From positions 1-39,360 of the forward strand of contig CAZSWT010000028.1 in the NCBI GenBank assembly GCA_964611035.1: a DNA stretch of 39,360 nt, written 5' to 3'. The stretch's first letter is position 1. Each line of letters begins with the position of its first letter. This document shows positions 7,799-15,480 of the stretch, one piece after another. Under the pieces are notes generated by a model, which was not told where the DNA came from, did no database searches, and saw nothing but the letters and a program-made list of their open reading frames with translations. Origin of the DNA: B33-G16 sp964611035 (GTDB taxonomy: Bacteria; Desulfobacterota; DSM-4660; Desulfatiglandales; B25-G16). The position numbers and the translations under genes are program-made.

Positions 7799-9130
7799 CT
7801 TCACGAAACAGGAGCTTACTTATGAAAGAACAAGAATTACTTTTCTCTGTTGAATCCGCCTTGGATATCCATCCAATGCAGAACTTCAATATCCTCTTTG
7901 ACAATCTTAAAGCAGATCACCTCGATTCAGCCTATTTCACAGGAAGAAAACCTTTCTTCCACCAAAGCCTTTTAAAAGCAATAATCTTCAAAAATCTAAC
8001 TGGAATCCCCACCTTAACCGAGCTATCAATAGCATTGAAAAATAACCCAAGCGCAGCTATTCGTTGTGGTTTCAATATCCTCAAACCTTTACCTAGTGTG
8101 GAGAGGTTCTCAGAGTTCCTTAGAAATAAAAACAATAATGCATTGCAGAAAATTCGCATCCAACTGGTCCATGAACTTATCTCTATGGGACTTATCAGGG
8201 GAAACTATTTATCCATTGATTCTTGTCCACAGCCTGCTAAAGTCAAAGAGAATAATTTAAAAACCAATGTCAAAGATCGATTCAATAAAGAGCGTATCTG
8301 TAAAGGTGATCCCGATGCTCGACTAGGCATCATGGTCACATTCTCAAAATCAAAAAAAGAGATTAGCTACTTCTGGGGCTATAGGAATCATGTCGTAATA
8401 GATGCCAAAGAAGAACTCCCTGTTTGGGAAATTACTAAATCTGCCAATGTACAAGACTCCGTCATGTTCATCCCTATCTTCAATCTCATGCAGCAAGAAT
8501 TTCAATTCGATGTCCATGCTGTAATGGCTGATGGCATTTATGATAGCGCCTCCATCCTTAACTACATCATTACCACTCTAAAAGTGAAACCCCGCATCGC
8601 TCGAAATCCACGAAATACCAAAGATCCACCAGAGAGAAAATTCTCAAAAGCAGGAAACCCATTCTGCGATGCACAATTAGAAATGCTTGCCCGTGGCACA
8701 TTCTACGATAAAGCACAAAACCGTTGGCGAAGGAAGTGGGTTTGCCCAATCTACCACTCTAAAAAAATCGCTCGAAAGTTCTTTGTCTGCCCTGTCTTTC
8801 ACCCTAAATTCTTTACTCAAAAGGGATGTTATGCTTACGTCCGGGTTGATGAGGATATCCGTAATCAAATCGATTACGGCTCTGAGTCCTTCAAAAAAGA
8901 TTTCAATATGCGAACTGGATCTGAACGAGTATTCTCAAGGTTGCTCAGTATATGCATGCAAAATGCCCCTGTTATCGGCCTTAAAGCAACAGCCAATTAT
9001 GTCACCATAGCCCATATAACGGTTCTTCTCGTAGCCTTAACTGCTGCAAAATCAAATTCCAAAGATAAAATCCGTTTCATTAAGTCTTTCCTGCCCAACT
9101 TTAATCCTTAATTCCCCGAGTTTCGTGAAG
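7799..9130 (+). mobile_element. Insertion sequence with DDE transposase (IS5/IS1182-like)
   Basis: An 11-bp perfect inverted repeat flanks the transposase: CTTCACGAAAC at 7799-7809 and GTTTCGTGAAG at 9120-9130. I could not identify a target duplication, so the exact ends may lie a few bases further out. The transposase gene fills almost the whole element. Confidence 0.65.
7822..9111 (+). CDS. DDE transposase, IS5/IS1182-like
   Basis: An intact 429-residue transposase. The N-terminal part (residues 1-120) resembles the DUF772 region of IS5/IS1182-type transposases. The catalytic triad candidates are Asp133 (YLSIDSCPQ), an Asp near 236 (VMADGIYDS) and a Glu near 373 (RTGSERVFSR). A Cys/His-containing segment near residues 309-336 (CPIYHSKK...CPVFHPK) may bind zinc. 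The ATG at 7822 is preceded by AGGAGC. No frameshift or stop is visible, so the element may still be active. Confidence 0.85.
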   Translation: MKEQELLFSVESALDIHPMQNFNILFDNLKADHLDSAYFTGRKPFFHQSLLKAIIFKNLTGIPTLTELSIALKNNPSAAIRCGFNILKPLPSVERFSEFLRNKNNNALQKIRIQLVHELISMGLIRGNYLSIDSCPQPAKVKENNLKTNVKDRFNKERICKGDPDARLGIMVTFSKSKKEISYFWGYRNHVVIDAKEELPVWEITKSANVQDSVMFIPIFNLMQQEFQFDVHAVMADGIYDSASILNYIITTLKVKPRIARNPRNTKDPPERKFSKAGNPFCDAQLEMLARGTFYDKAQNRWRRKWVCPIYHSKKIARKFFVCPVFHPKFFTQKGCYAYVRVDEDIRNQIDYGSESFKKDFNMRTGSERVFSRLLSICMQNAPVIGLKATANYVTIAHITVLLVALTAAKSNSKDKIRFIKSFLPNFNP

Positions 9131-9301
9131 CCCTATAATATATACGCATATATAATGGGAGATTATACGATAATATACTTATACGTAAGTACCTGGTCAT
9201 TAGTCATTTGTTAAGTATCTGGTTGTTAGCATCGTTTATTATCTGAGGCGGAAGTATTAGCAAAAGATATTCATTAAATATAGTCTCCATAGAAAAAATT
9301 T

Positions 9302-9550
9302 TTACCGTAAAGCATCAGGAAGATTAGATTCTTCTCTTAAAGAAGAGATAATTTCTTGTATCTCTTTTACATAGGCTTCTGGTGCGCTGATATAGCCCCA
9401 TCCTTTCTGAGTCTGATACAGACCGTCGTAAGCTGTATCATAATAAGATGTGATGAGATGAGGGATATTTCGTTCATTAAGTATGGAATCCAAAACTTGG
9501 GATTCAATCTCATTTTCCAGAGTTGCTGCTTTTTTATACTCTTCCATCAT
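9302..9550 (-). CDS. Small DUF2007-like protein
   Basis: About 82 residues. The pattern LENEIESQVLDSILNERNIPHLI, then the AYDGLYQTQKGWG motif, and finally PEAYVKEIQEIISSL resembles the DUF2007 fold, annotated as a putative signal-transducing domain; its biochemical role is unknown. Start candidates are TTG 9556, ATG 9550 and ATG 9547, with no strong ribosome site to decide. It has no close operon partner. Confidence 0.55.
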   Translation of the reverse strand: MMEEYKKAATLENEIESQVLDSILNERNIPHLITSYYDTAYDGLYQTQKGWGYISAPEAYVKEIQEIISSLREESNLPDALR

Positions 9551-9588
9551 TACCAATTTTGGATTTTTAACAAAGACCTGTTAAATTA

Positions 9589-9700
9589 GGACGCAGACCC
9601 GCCTGCCAGATGGCGGGCAGGTTTTCGCCGATATCCGCAGATAATTATTATATTAGCTCTTTATATTTAAAATCTCGACAATCTGCGTTTATCTGCGTCC
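9589..9700. repeat. MITE-like repeat with nested GC palindrome
   Basis: Perfect 9-bp inverted ends GGACGCAGA (9589-9597) and TCTGCGTCC (9692-9700). Just inside the left end lies a GC-rich palindrome (about 9597-9623) that can fold in two exclusive ways, CCCGCC/GGCGGG or CCTGCC/GGCAGG. It occupies much of the 300-bp gap 9557-9857, which otherwise holds only AT-rich sequence upstream of the next gene. Confidence 0.55.
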
Positions 9701-9857
9701 AAAAAGGAATTTCCTATACAATAAATTTATGAATACACTATTACTTATGCAATTATGCGTTAAAAGACAAGGGTATTTCTCTTTACAGATATATATGTTG
9801 TGATGTAATAATAAAATTAAAAATATATGATGATCCTAAAACAAAAGGAGGGGAATC

Positions 9858-10451
9858 ATGAGGACTACTTTGAGTGTAATCAAGGCTGATATAGGAAGTA
9901 TTGGTGGTCACATTAAGCCAAGCCATCAATTGCTTGAGAAAACTCGAGAGTTTGTGATTGAGAGTATTTACTCTCGAGAGAACGGAGAAATAGCTGCTTC
10001 AGTGAGTACAACACGCTTACATAATATAGCGGGTAAGTATACAGGCAAGGATGATCCGGTAAGCCTCGTAAGGGTTCAGGGTAATTTTCCTGCTACAGGT
10101 GAGGTTCTTTCTCCTTATAGCATTGGACATTATGTTGCTGGATTTATGAGGGGAAGCCATATTGGACCACTCATGCCTGTAAAGATCAATTCCCCAGTTT
10201 CTTATTTTGACGGTCCTCCGCTGGTAGCATGCCATGCATTTTGTGTTCATAACTGCAAGTTCACAGAGCCAGCAGATGTCTTTGATCATCCATTCTGGGA
10301 TTATGTGAGGGAAAAGGTTTCAAGAAAGGCTTTAGAGTTGAGGGAACAAGGATTTTCGGGTGCTGCTATGCTTCCTTACAGTGAGTTGGAGTATGGGGGA
10401 ATTGTGGAAAGGCTGGAGAGGTTGGATAATCTGTTTAAGGTCAGACAGTAA
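9858..10451 (+). pseudogene. Internally deleted fructose-1,6-bisphosphate aldolase/phosphatase
   Basis: Residues 1-31 (MRTTLSVIKADIGSIGGHIK and following) match the N-terminus of the class V bifunctional FBP aldolase/phosphatase. Residues 32-197 match its C-terminal half (SRLHNIAGKYTGKDDP-like, GNFPATGEVL, GFMRGSHIGPLMPV, FDGPP, AAMLPYSELEY). The family is about 365-380 residues long, so roughly 170-180 residues are missing in frame between Glu31 and Phe32. Kept are the N-terminal metal residues Asp11 and His18, and the Tyr61/Lys64 pair that corresponds to the Schiff-base aldolase site. Lost are the middle metal-binding aspartates and the phosphate pocket. The ribosome site (AAAGGAGGGG) is strong and the frame is open, so a protein may still be made. 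It is probably non-functional; a residual or regulatory role cannot be excluded. Confidence 0.75.
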
Positions 10452-10476
10452 TAGAGGTATGCATCTCTACCTTTTT
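10452..10476 (+). terminator. Short terminator-like hairpin after the FBP gene
   Basis: TAGAG (10452-10456) and CTCTA (10465-10469) are paired around an 8-nt loop and followed by CCTTTTT. The stem is short, so this is only a moderate prediction. Confidence 0.4.
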
Positions 10477-10551
10477 GACCACAAGATAGAGTGTGGATCA
10501 GAATTTGAGTATTTACATTTCTCTTAGGCCAGATATTTATGGAAAACAAAG

Positions 10552-10836
10552 ATGATAACGTGTGCTTTTTGCAATCAAGAGATAGAATTTGAAGGCAGAG
10601 TTTCTCGCAATGATACTTGCCCTAAGTGCGGCAGCGATCTCCATTGTTGCCTACAATGCAAATTCTATGATTCAGGATCCTATAATGAGTGTAAAGAGGT
10701 ATTGGCTGAGAGGATGGTTGACAAGGAAAGGGCTAATGTTTGCGAGTATTTCGTTTTAAAAGGGGCAAAAGAAAGTGAGTCTGGCAGAAAAGCAATAGCG
10801 AAACAGGCCTTAGAGGATTTATTTAAGAAGAAATAG
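10552..10836 (+). CDS. Small zinc-ribbon conserved protein
   Basis: A 94-residue protein with CAFC (residues 4-7), CPKC (23-26), LHCCLQCKFYDSGSYNEC (31-47) and a later Cys in NVCEYF. This is a dense array of Cys pairs consistent with one or two zinc sites. The phrase RMVDKERANVCEYF is recognisable from conserved hypothetical proteins of Desulfobacterota, but I know no function. It ends 9 nt from the convergent thioesterase gene, leaving no room for a terminator. Confidence 0.65.
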   Translation: MITCAFCNQEIEFEGRVSRNDTCPKCGSDLHCCLQCKFYDSGSYNECKEVLAERMVDKERANVCEYFVLKGAKESESGRKAIAKQALEDLFKKK

Positions 10837-10845
10837 TATTTATGA

Positions 10846-11298
10846 TCAAAATTTGGTCTTTGCTATATGTTCTGCAGGCACTGCCATCATAGTAACTATT
10901 CCTTTCGCTACCAACTTTTCGCTCTTATCTCTCACATCATATACCTTAGATTCAGATACTATGATATGTTTTCCTTTGTTAATTACGTGAGAGCGACATT
11001 TCAAGGCACTGCCGTAGGCGGGTTTTAAGAAATTGATTTTAAATTCAATAGTGAGTATTCGGTAATCTTCAGAAACCATGGTAAAGGCAGAATATCCAGC
11101 TGTATGATCAGCCATAGTAGCCATAAGGCCAGCATGGATAAAATGATCCTGTGTTCGATGATTCTCCCCGATGAGAACCTGTGATTCAAATGATCCTTTC
11201 TTTATCTTTAAGGCCTGTAAACCGCAATATTTGATAAATCCCCGAGAATAATCCTTAGCAAGAAAGTCAATTCTTTTTTGAGTGAGATTATTATTCAT
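10846..11298 (-). CDS. PaaI-like hotdog-fold thioesterase
   Basis: A 150-residue single hotdog domain. The motif NHRTQDHFIHAGLMATMADHTAGYSAF (from about residue 46) fits the PaaI/YbgC-type thioesterase signature HxGxxxxxxDxxxG, with Asp64 as the likely catalytic residue. TIEFKINFLKPAYG is the usual central strand. It is expected to hydrolyse an acyl-CoA in the cytoplasm; the substrate is unknown. The nearby acyl-CoA dehydrogenase (opposite strand) fits a role in acyl-CoA metabolism but does not prove a link. Confidence 0.8.
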   Translation of the reverse strand: MNNNLTQKRIDFLAKDYSRGFIKYCGLQALKIKKGSFESQVLIGENHRTQDHFIHAGLMATMADHTAGYSAFTMVSEDYRILTIEFKINFLKPAYGSALKCRSHVINKGKHIIVSESKVYDVRDKSEKLVAKGIVTMMAVPAEHIAKTKF

Positions 11299-11787
11299 AA
11301 ATTAAACCTCTTCTACGTTAAGTTTCTCGATTTTAAATAATGTCATCATTACATTTTAGGGTAACTGTTCATGGGTTTCCCCAGATTTATCGGGGGATTA
11401 AGGGTTCATCGAAGACCTGCCTTCTGTTCGGCGGGCAGGGCTGAACTCTGAACTGTAAACGCCTCTGTTTTGGGTATGCTATAAAAATGAAAATAATTAT
11501 TCAATCTTTTTAGTTACTATTCAGCCACAAACCCGCCTGCCATCCGGCGGGCAGGTTATCACAAATCATCACGAACAATTATTTAGCTATTTCATATGAA
11601 AGTCGTCAGTTGTTTTTTGCAACGGACTACGGACTGCTGACAACGGACTTTTGACTTTTCATCCTTAGTTGTCGCAGATAGGTCATGATAGTTCATTTGT
11701 GTCCATTCGTGGCTGAATAGTTACGAATTATAGTTACGAATTATCCTTGATTCACAAGGATTGATGATCTAAAATAGCCTAAAATTT
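11299..11787. other. Repeat-filled intergenic region
   Basis: No gene. It contains a GC palindrome (11414-11440), a ~206-bp inverted-repeat element (11516-11721), a tandem pair of AGTTACGAATTAT (11719-11731 and 11732-11744), and a small hairpin ATCCTTG/CAAGGAT (11743-11761). Confidence 0.6.
11516..11721. repeat. MITE-like element with 13-bp inverted ends
   Basis: The ends are ACTATTCAGCCAC (11516-11528) and GTGGCTGAATAGT (11709-11721), a perfect 13-bp inverted repeat. The same GC palindrome seen at 9597 occurs just inside the left end (11531-11557). An internal segment around 11605-11655 holds further near-repeats of CGGACT. Confidence 0.55.
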
Positions 11788-11805
11788 TTGATAAGAGAGC
11801 AGGTA

Positions 11806-13002
11806 ATGGATAATCTAATTAGAATACTACGTTCTTTCAGTAAAGGGGAAGAGAATAAGACATTTACTAAGAATTTTGTAGATATTCTCAAGGGTCAGGT
11901 GATGAGCGATGTTCAGAGAATGTATGAACGTGGCCTCACATTCAGGGATAATAAGGTTGTTTTTCCACCTCCGTGGGAGCCTATCTATGCAAGCTTAAAA
12001 GAGATCGGATTTTTTAAACGCTTTATCCCTGTTAATTTTGGGGGGAACAGGACAAATGAAGAAAATATCTATTTCATAATGGAACTTTTAGGATACACAT
12101 GCCCAAGCCTCGGGATCATATTTGTGGCTCATAGTCGGGCGATAGATCTTATTCTTGCTGGAAAAGATGAGGCGCAGAAGAAAAAATTTATTTCGAGATT
12201 AAGGGATGGAGATTTTGGAGCAATTGCTATGACAGAGGAGAGGGCAGGCTCTGATGCAACTGCTATTGAGTTTTCTGCAACAAAAGAGGGGGATCATTAT
12301 ATCTTTAATGGTGAAAAAACCTTTGTATCTAACGCAGGCCTTGCCAGCATTTACACAATTCTTGTTAATACACGAGGAAAGAAAGGTGGCAGATCCCTAA
12401 GCGTGTTCGTGGTCGAGGATAAATTAGAGGGATTCCGGTTGGAGGTTTTACCTGAAAAAGATGGGTTGAATATCCTTCCTACAGGAAAGCTTATCTATGA
12501 GAACTGCCTTGTACCAACAGACAATTTGGTTGGAGATGAAGGCAGGGGGCTGTTGTTGGCGCTTGATGCAATAGATAAAGGCAGGATATTACTTGCAGGT
12601 GTGGCTTGCGGTCTTGGATACCGGATATTTGATGAGGTATTTAAATATTCCCGTAAAAGGATCCAATTCGATCACCCTCTCACCAGCAGTCAGGACATAA
12701 GCTTTAAGATATCTGATATGCACACTCAAATTAACGCTGCACGGGGATTATGCTTTCACGCCTTGAAACAGGTCAATAGCCCATATTACAGGAGCGCTTC
12801 ATCTCAGGCAAAACTTTTTGCCACCCAAATGGTGACTTCTGTAGCCCAATTGGGGCTAATGATCATGGGTGGCAGGGCCTACTTTAAAAACAATATCATT
12901 AGCCTTTTAAGTGCTGATGCAAGGGGAATGGAGTACCTGGAAGGGACCTCAAGTATGCAGAAGATGATTATTTCAAGAGAGCTTTTTAAGAGCTATACTT
13001 GA
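11806..13002 (+). CDS. Acyl-CoA dehydrogenase family protein
   Basis: A flavoenzyme of about 398 residues that oxidises an acyl-CoA at the alpha-beta bond and passes electrons to electron-transfer flavoprotein. The family motif AMTEERAGSDA marks the substrate/FAD region. The C-terminal MEYLEGTSSMQKMIISRELF carries the usual catalytic Glu of the EGT motif (Glu379 from the ATG used here). The N-terminal ~85 residues have a somewhat unusual lead-in (FPPPWEPIYASLKEIGFF). The frame opens at TTG 11788, but the ATG at 11806 with GAGAGCAGG upstream is the better start. It is followed by a terminator and is apparently monocistronic. Confidence 0.85.
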   Translation: MDNLIRILRSFSKGEENKTFTKNFVDILKGQVMSDVQRMYERGLTFRDNKVVFPPPWEPIYASLKEIGFFKRFIPVNFGGNRTNEENIYFIMELLGYTCPSLGIIFVAHSRAIDLILAGKDEAQKKKFISRLRDGDFGAIAMTEERAGSDATAIEFSATKEGDHYIFNGEKTFVSNAGLASIYTILVNTRGKKGGRSLSVFVVEDKLEGFRLEVLPEKDGLNILPTGKLIYENCLVPTDNLVGDEGRGLLLALDAIDKGRILLAGVACGLGYRIFDEVFKYSRKRIQFDHPLTSSQDISFKISDMHTQINAARGLCFHALKQVNSPYYRSASSQAKLFATQMVTSVAQLGLMIMGGRAYFKNNIISLLSADARGMEYLEGTSSMQKMIISRELFKSYT

Positions 13003-13011
13003 GGATAAAAA

Positions 13012-13048
13012 ATCGTTCCATTTTACCTTCACGAGCGATAATTTTTTC
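13012..13048 (+). terminator. Rho-independent terminator after the acyl-CoA dehydrogenase
   Basis: The 7-bp stem ATCGTTC/GAGCGAT (13012-13018, 13033-13039, one wobble) has a 14-nt loop and is followed by AATTTTTT. Confidence 0.55.
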
Positions 13049-13495
13049 CTTTTTACTTCAAGCCCACTTTTTCTATTACCATTTTCTAACGATTGACCTA
13101 ATAAATTTTAATTGATATATAGTAACAAATTTGTCTAAAATCGGTGATCAGTGTAGGTGAAAAAGCCCTTACATCCCGCACGCAAATAGAAGGATCGAAC
13201 GGGGAGATCTTGATTGTTGTTGGAGTGATGGAAAAAAACGCAATACTCCAGTACTCCAATACCCCCATCTATGGGGAGTTTGCAGCATCAACGGGATTAC
13301 ACCGTCTCTGTTCATAATGAGTTTATTCTGGACAGCATTGATATAGTAATATCTTTGGATTTTTAGCGTATAAATCAATAATTTCTCATAAGATGACCTA
13401 ATTACGTCTTGCATAAAAGTATTACAAGGGTCTTTAGCAGGTAAAGAAATTATAATAACTTTTTCTTGAGAAATAGAGGAGGGTGATAAGAAGAT
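13049..13495. other. Non-coding gap upstream of the sigma-54 activator
   Basis: No gene is supported; a reverse-strand frame here runs into the activator gene and shows no family features. It holds a small hairpin CCCCAT/ATGGGG (13263-13276) next to an ACTCCA-rich stretch that looks like a dispersed repeat. The activator promoter must lie here, but I could not place it. Confidence 0.4.
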
Positions 13496-14851
13496 ATGGA
13501 TGAGAAATGCCTTGTACAATATCAAAATATCTTGAATAGCATTTCCCTGGGCATTTTTACTGTAGATCTGGAGTGGAAAATCACCTTTTTTAATAAGAAG
13601 GCTGAGGAGATTACAGGCCTCAAAGCAGTCGATGTTATAGGCCATTACTGTCATGATGTATTTCGGGGAGAGCTCTGCCCAGATGGATGTTATATAAGAG
13701 AGGCAATTGAGTCAGGAAGAGATTATTCTCAAGGAAATGTTACCATATTAAATAAGGCTAATCAGAAAGTTCCGATTAATATTACCGGATCTGTTTTACT
13801 GGACGAAAAAGGAAATATGATCGGAGGACTTGGCTCGTTTAGGGATATATCCCTTGAGATCTCTTTAGAAAAGAAGCTAAAGGCAAGCTATACCCTTGAT
13901 GATATGATAGGAAGGGATGAAAAGATCACGAAAATATTCGAGATGATCCCCTCTATTGCAGAAAGTCTATGTAATGTATTAATCCTCGGAGAAACCGGAA
14001 CAGGGAAGGATCTTCTGGCAAGGACGATTCATAATCTTTCTCCTCGATCTAAAGGCCCTTACATAAAGGTAAATTGTGCTGCACTCCCGGAACATCTTCT
14101 GGAATCAGAGCTTTTTGGATATAAGAAAGGTGCCTTTACCGATGCCAAGAGAAACAAACCAGGTATGTTTCAACTTGCTCAAGGGGGAACGATATTTTTA
14201 GATGAAATAGGTGATCTCCCTATTCTCCTTCAAAGTAAGATTCTCCAGGTTTTAGATGATAAGGAGTTTTTTCCTTTGGGTTCTACTAAACCTGTTAGGG
14301 TTGATGTAAGGGTGCTCTCCTCCACAAACCAAGACATTAGGAGTATGATAGAAAGAAAGCTATTTCGAAAGGATCTATACTATCGGCTCAATACTATGGA
14401 AATCACCCTTCCTCTATTAAGGGAGCGAAAGTCGGATATCCCGTTGCTCATTGAAGGGATATTGCAGGATCTTCCCCATGATATGGGCAAGAAGGTTACG
14501 AATGTTTCGAAGATGGCTCTCCAATTGTTCCTCAATTACGATTACCCGGGAAATGTCAGGGAGTTAAAGAATATCCTTGAGAACGCTGTTGCCCTTTGTG
14601 AGGATGATATCATCCATCATTATGATCTTCCTCAGGTTTTAAAGGAGGAGGATCCAGATAATTCCTCTTTACCGGGATCGATTGCATTATCTCATAGCTT
14701 AAAACCCTTAGCTGTTATTGAAAGAAAAAATATCCTTGAGTTTCTGGAACAGTGCCAATGGGATATGAAAGAGACTGCCAAACTACTTCATATTGATAAA
14801 AGCACACTTTGGAGAAAGATGAAGAAATACAATCTTTCGCCTAATACATAG
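13496..14851 (+). CDS. Sigma-54-dependent activator: PAS, AAA+, Fis-type HTH
   Basis: A 451-residue enhancer-binding protein. Residues 1-120 form a PAS sensor with three conserved-looking cysteines (C52, C61, C65 in HYCHDVF...LCPDGC), which might hold a redox or metal centre. The AAA+ domain follows, with Walker A GETGTGKD near 165-172, the sigma-54 contact loop GAFTDA near 217 and Walker B TIFLDEIGD near 232. The C-terminus (AVIERKNILEFLEQCQWDMK and following) is a Fis-type HTH. There is no receiver domain, so it responds to a ligand or redox signal rather than phosphorylation. Two sigma-54 promoters with shared inverted-repeat sites lie downstream, which makes this protein their likely activator. 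A GAGGAGGG sequence lies slightly far (about 13 nt) from the ATG. Confidence 0.9.
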   Translation: MDEKCLVQYQNILNSISLGIFTVDLEWKITFFNKKAEEITGLKAVDVIGHYCHDVFRGELCPDGCYIREAIESGRDYSQGNVTILNKANQKVPINITGSVLLDEKGNMIGGLGSFRDISLEISLEKKLKASYTLDDMIGRDEKITKIFEMIPSIAESLCNVLILGETGTGKDLLARTIHNLSPRSKGPYIKVNCAALPEHLLESELFGYKKGAFTDAKRNKPGMFQLAQGGTIFLDEIGDLPILLQSKILQVLDDKEFFPLGSTKPVRVDVRVLSSTNQDIRSMIERKLFRKDLYYRLNTMEITLPLLRERKSDIPLLIEGILQDLPHDMGKKVTNVSKMALQLFLNYDYPGNVRELKNILENAVALCEDDIIHHYDLPQVLKEEDPDNSSLPGSIALSHSLKPLAVIERKNILEFLEQCQWDMKETAKLLHIDKSTLWRKMKKYNLSPNT

Positions 14852-15045
14852 AGAGAGTATATCCGTCATCTGTTATCCGTGGCCAGTTGCGCTTGTATTT
14901 TTTGGGCATTAAAAGTAGATATTAAAGCTGCCAGGTTCGTAAGGCCTTTTATTTCAGCTTTTTATTCTTTTCAAAGGATGACTGACAACTATCAACAATT
15001 AAAACTTCATATGTTTATCAGAAAATTATTTTGACTTTAAACCCT

Positions 15046-15059
15046 TTGCAAAAATGCAA
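15046..15059. promoter_or_regulatory. Distal activator site TTGCA-N4-TGCAA (cytochrome operon)
   Basis: TTGCAAAAATGCAA is a perfect 5-bp inverted repeat with a 4-bp spacer. The identical 14-mer occurs at 17566 before the formate dehydrogenase gene. It lies about 200 bp upstream of the sigma-54 promoter, a normal distance for an enhancer site. Confidence 0.75.
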
Positions 15060-15133
15060 GAGTTATTCAGTTTTATCTTTTTATAATAACTATTTGATTT
15101 AATTCATAAAATGAAATATAGTACTTAATCATA

Positions 15134-15147
15134 TTGCAATTCTGCAA
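15134..15147. promoter_or_regulatory. Proximal activator site TTGCA-N4-TGCAA (cytochrome operon)
   Basis: TTGCAATTCTGCAA, with the same arms and spacer length. Its first base lies 110 bp before the GG of the sigma-54 promoter, exactly as for the equivalent site at 17774. Confidence 0.75.
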
Positions 15148-15241
15148 TAAATAATCATCTTCTCATCATTTTATTCTACGCTTCATCTATTTATCTTATT
15201 GAATTTATTGTAGAATTTAAAATTCTTACGATTTCTATATT

Positions 15242-15258
15242 TTGGCATCCAAATTGCC
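15242..15258 (+). promoter_or_regulatory. Sigma-54 promoter of the cytochrome operon
   Basis: TTGGCATCCAAATTGCC has GG (15244-15245), ten bases, then GC (15256-15257), matching the -24/-12 TGGCA...TTGC pattern. The block of about 40 bp just upstream, ending ACGATTTCTATATT, is nearly repeated at the formate dehydrogenase promoter. Confidence 0.85.
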
Positions 15259-15310
15259 TGTTTATTTTGATCTATAGTGCCAATAGGAAAGTAAACTGGA
15301 ATTAAAGTAG

Positions 15311-15405
15311 ACCCTGTTAGAAGGTCAGGGTATTAAGCCCTGTACTTCTTAAAAGGAGTATAGATATTATCTTTACCACCCCCGCCATGAATGGTGGGAC
15401 TTTTT
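15311..15405 (+). promoter_or_regulatory. Leader hairpins with a terminator-like stem (possible attenuator)
   Basis: In the 5' leader, ACCCTG/CAGGGT (15311-15316, 15326-15331) forms one hairpin. A second, CCCGCC/GGTGGG (15381-15386, 15393-15398), is followed by ACTTTTT, the form of an intrinsic terminator placed before the coding start at 15481. The sister leader of the formate dehydrogenase gene has no such stem. Attenuation is an inference. Confidence 0.4.
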
Positions 15406-15480
15406 AACTGGGTAAATCGCAAATCTTTTAACTTACAATCATTACTGTTTATTTTTAGGCAGAAAGAGAGGGTTTTAGGT

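Larger units (their letters stand above)
14852..15480. other. Control region and leader of the cytochrome operon
   Basis: No gene. In order it contains two activator-type inverted repeats, a sigma-54 promoter and a ~210-nt transcribed leader with hairpins. From about 15040 to 15260 the sequence is visibly related to the region before the formate dehydrogenase gene, which suggests a duplicated promoter. Confidence 0.7.

Noticed and set aside
13169..13654. 161-codon reverse-strand frame upstream of and into the sigma-54 activator
   Set aside because: It overlaps the activator's N-terminus, has no recognisable domain or ribosome site, and has low-complexity composition.
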